Positions 63,649 to 64,000 of a DNA stretch of 64,000 nt are shown piece after piece. The position numbers were made by a program, and so were the translations under genes. How positions within the stretch are numbered: the first letter of the stretch is position 1; every line of letters starts with the position of its first letter. Source of the DNA: Gemmatimonadota bacterium (GTDB lineage Bacteria > Gemmatimonadota > Gemmatimonadetes > Gemmatimonadales > GWC2-71-9); contig JADJOM010000003.1 of assembly GCA_016713785.1 (NCBI GenBank), forward strand, positions 1,693,501 through 1,757,500, written 5' to 3'. Below the pieces are notes generated by a model that was given only the letters and a program-made list of their open reading frames with translations, searched no databases and was not told the origin of the DNA.

Positions 63649-64000
63649 CAGCTGCCCGCGGTGGCCGGCGGCGCGGGCGGGGCGGCGTCGGCGGGCCGCC
63701 GGGGCCGGCCCTGCCCCATGGCCACCAGGGTCCGGGCCATCTCCCCGGCGCGCTTGAGCACGCCGCGCGCGTTGTCATACGACAGCTGCTCCAGCGCGGC
63801 CTCGAGCTCCAGCCACCGGAAGTCGGTGATCCCCTCGTCCTGCTGCGGGACCACGTCGGCGGCGGCGCTCTCGAACAGGAAGAAGTGGCAGTACTTGTGG
63901 ATGTACCGGCCGCGGAAGCGGAAGTGCCAGTCGATGATCCGGATCGGGCCGAGCATCACCAGGTCGCTGAGGCCGGTCTCCTCCGCGGTCTCGCGGAAGG
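63648..64000 (-). CDS. NUDIX hydrolase, N-terminus outside the window
   Basis: Partial gene entering from the right edge. The first visible residues are FRETAEETGLSDL, matching the end of the NUDIX box (REUXEEXGU), followed by the typical strand pairs (IIDWHFRFRGRYIHKYCHFFLFE). The C-terminus is a Pro/Ala-rich tail (PADAAPPAPPATAGS). NUDIX enzymes hydrolyse nucleoside diphosphate derivatives; the substrate cannot be told. It ends on the AraC gene start, suggesting an operon. Confidence 0.85.
   Translation of the reverse strand, partial: FRETAEETGLSDLVMLGPIRIIDWHFRFRGRYIHKYCHFFLFESAAADVVPQQDEGITDFRWLELEAALEQLSYDNARGVLKRAGEMARTLVAMGQGRPRRPADAAPPAPPATAGS

Overview
The window is GC-rich bacterial chromosome with dense, short-spaced genes on both strands. 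Gene content suggests a Gemmatimonadota-type Gram-negative bacterium: a TonB-dependent receptor, many lipoproteins with Cys lipoboxes, outer-membrane beta-barrels, a Kdo transferase, an orphan ADOP-like permease, and DUF-rich surface proteins. This assignment is inference; no rRNA or other decisive marker is present. I saw no tRNA, rRNA, CRISPR array, insertion sequence or phage gene.

Layout. 0-9.2 kb (+): a small lipoprotein, then a lipoate and pyruvate dehydrogenase block (lipA, pdhA, pdhB, pdhC, lpd, a small membrane protein, lipB), a molybdopterin-fold protein and a hypothetical. 9.2-13.2 kb: an M20 dipeptidase (-), a TPR protein (+) and an EAL-HDOD signalling protein (-). 13.2-28.3 kb (-): a large surface cluster. 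It holds a TonB-dependent receptor, a 947-residue Ig/PKD/cohesin-like protein, and five lipoproteins built from cohesin-like, dockerin-like, beta-helix and Cys-paired beta-sandwich modules. 28.5-32.1 kb (-): a hydrolase-fold protein lacking its catalytic Ser and His, a small secreted protein, and a Ser/Thr kinase next to a second EAL-HDOD protein. 32.2-37.9 kb: a DUF4097-like adhesin (+), then a metallopeptidase lipoprotein, PorV-like barrel, PF10023-like peptidase and membrane protein (-). 38-47.2 kb (+): hisIE, dnaE, accA, a PSP1/RicT-like protein, metG and an M23 peptidase. 47.2-51.2 kb (-): TPM protein, nucleotidyltransferase, LemA and permease. 51.2-56.8 kb: lipoprotein and DsbA-like protein (+), CAAX protease (-), Kdo transferase (+), a Bor-like lipoprotein and two barrels (-). 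56.8-61 kb (-): F1 ATP synthase alpha, gamma, beta, epsilon. 61-64 kb: CLC transporter (+), AraC-type regulator and NUDIX hydrolase (-).

How the genes work together. LipB and LipA would make the lipoyl group carried by PdhC, and PdhABC with Lpd then make acetyl-CoA; accA further on starts fatty-acid synthesis from it. The surface cluster reads as a TonB uptake system plus modular exposed lipoproteins that could bind each other through cohesin/dockerin-like modules. Its promoters carry 11-bp-periodic CGTCAC repeats resembling OmpR/PhoB-type operators, and it is flanked by two paralogous EAL-HDOD genes.

Regulatory architecture stands out: several genes have a -10 element 5-9 bases before the start codon (leaderless transcripts), a perfect CRP-like palindrome lies between atpA and the CLC gene, and an octanucleotide repeat (GGCGGCTC) recurs at gene junctions and inside two genes.
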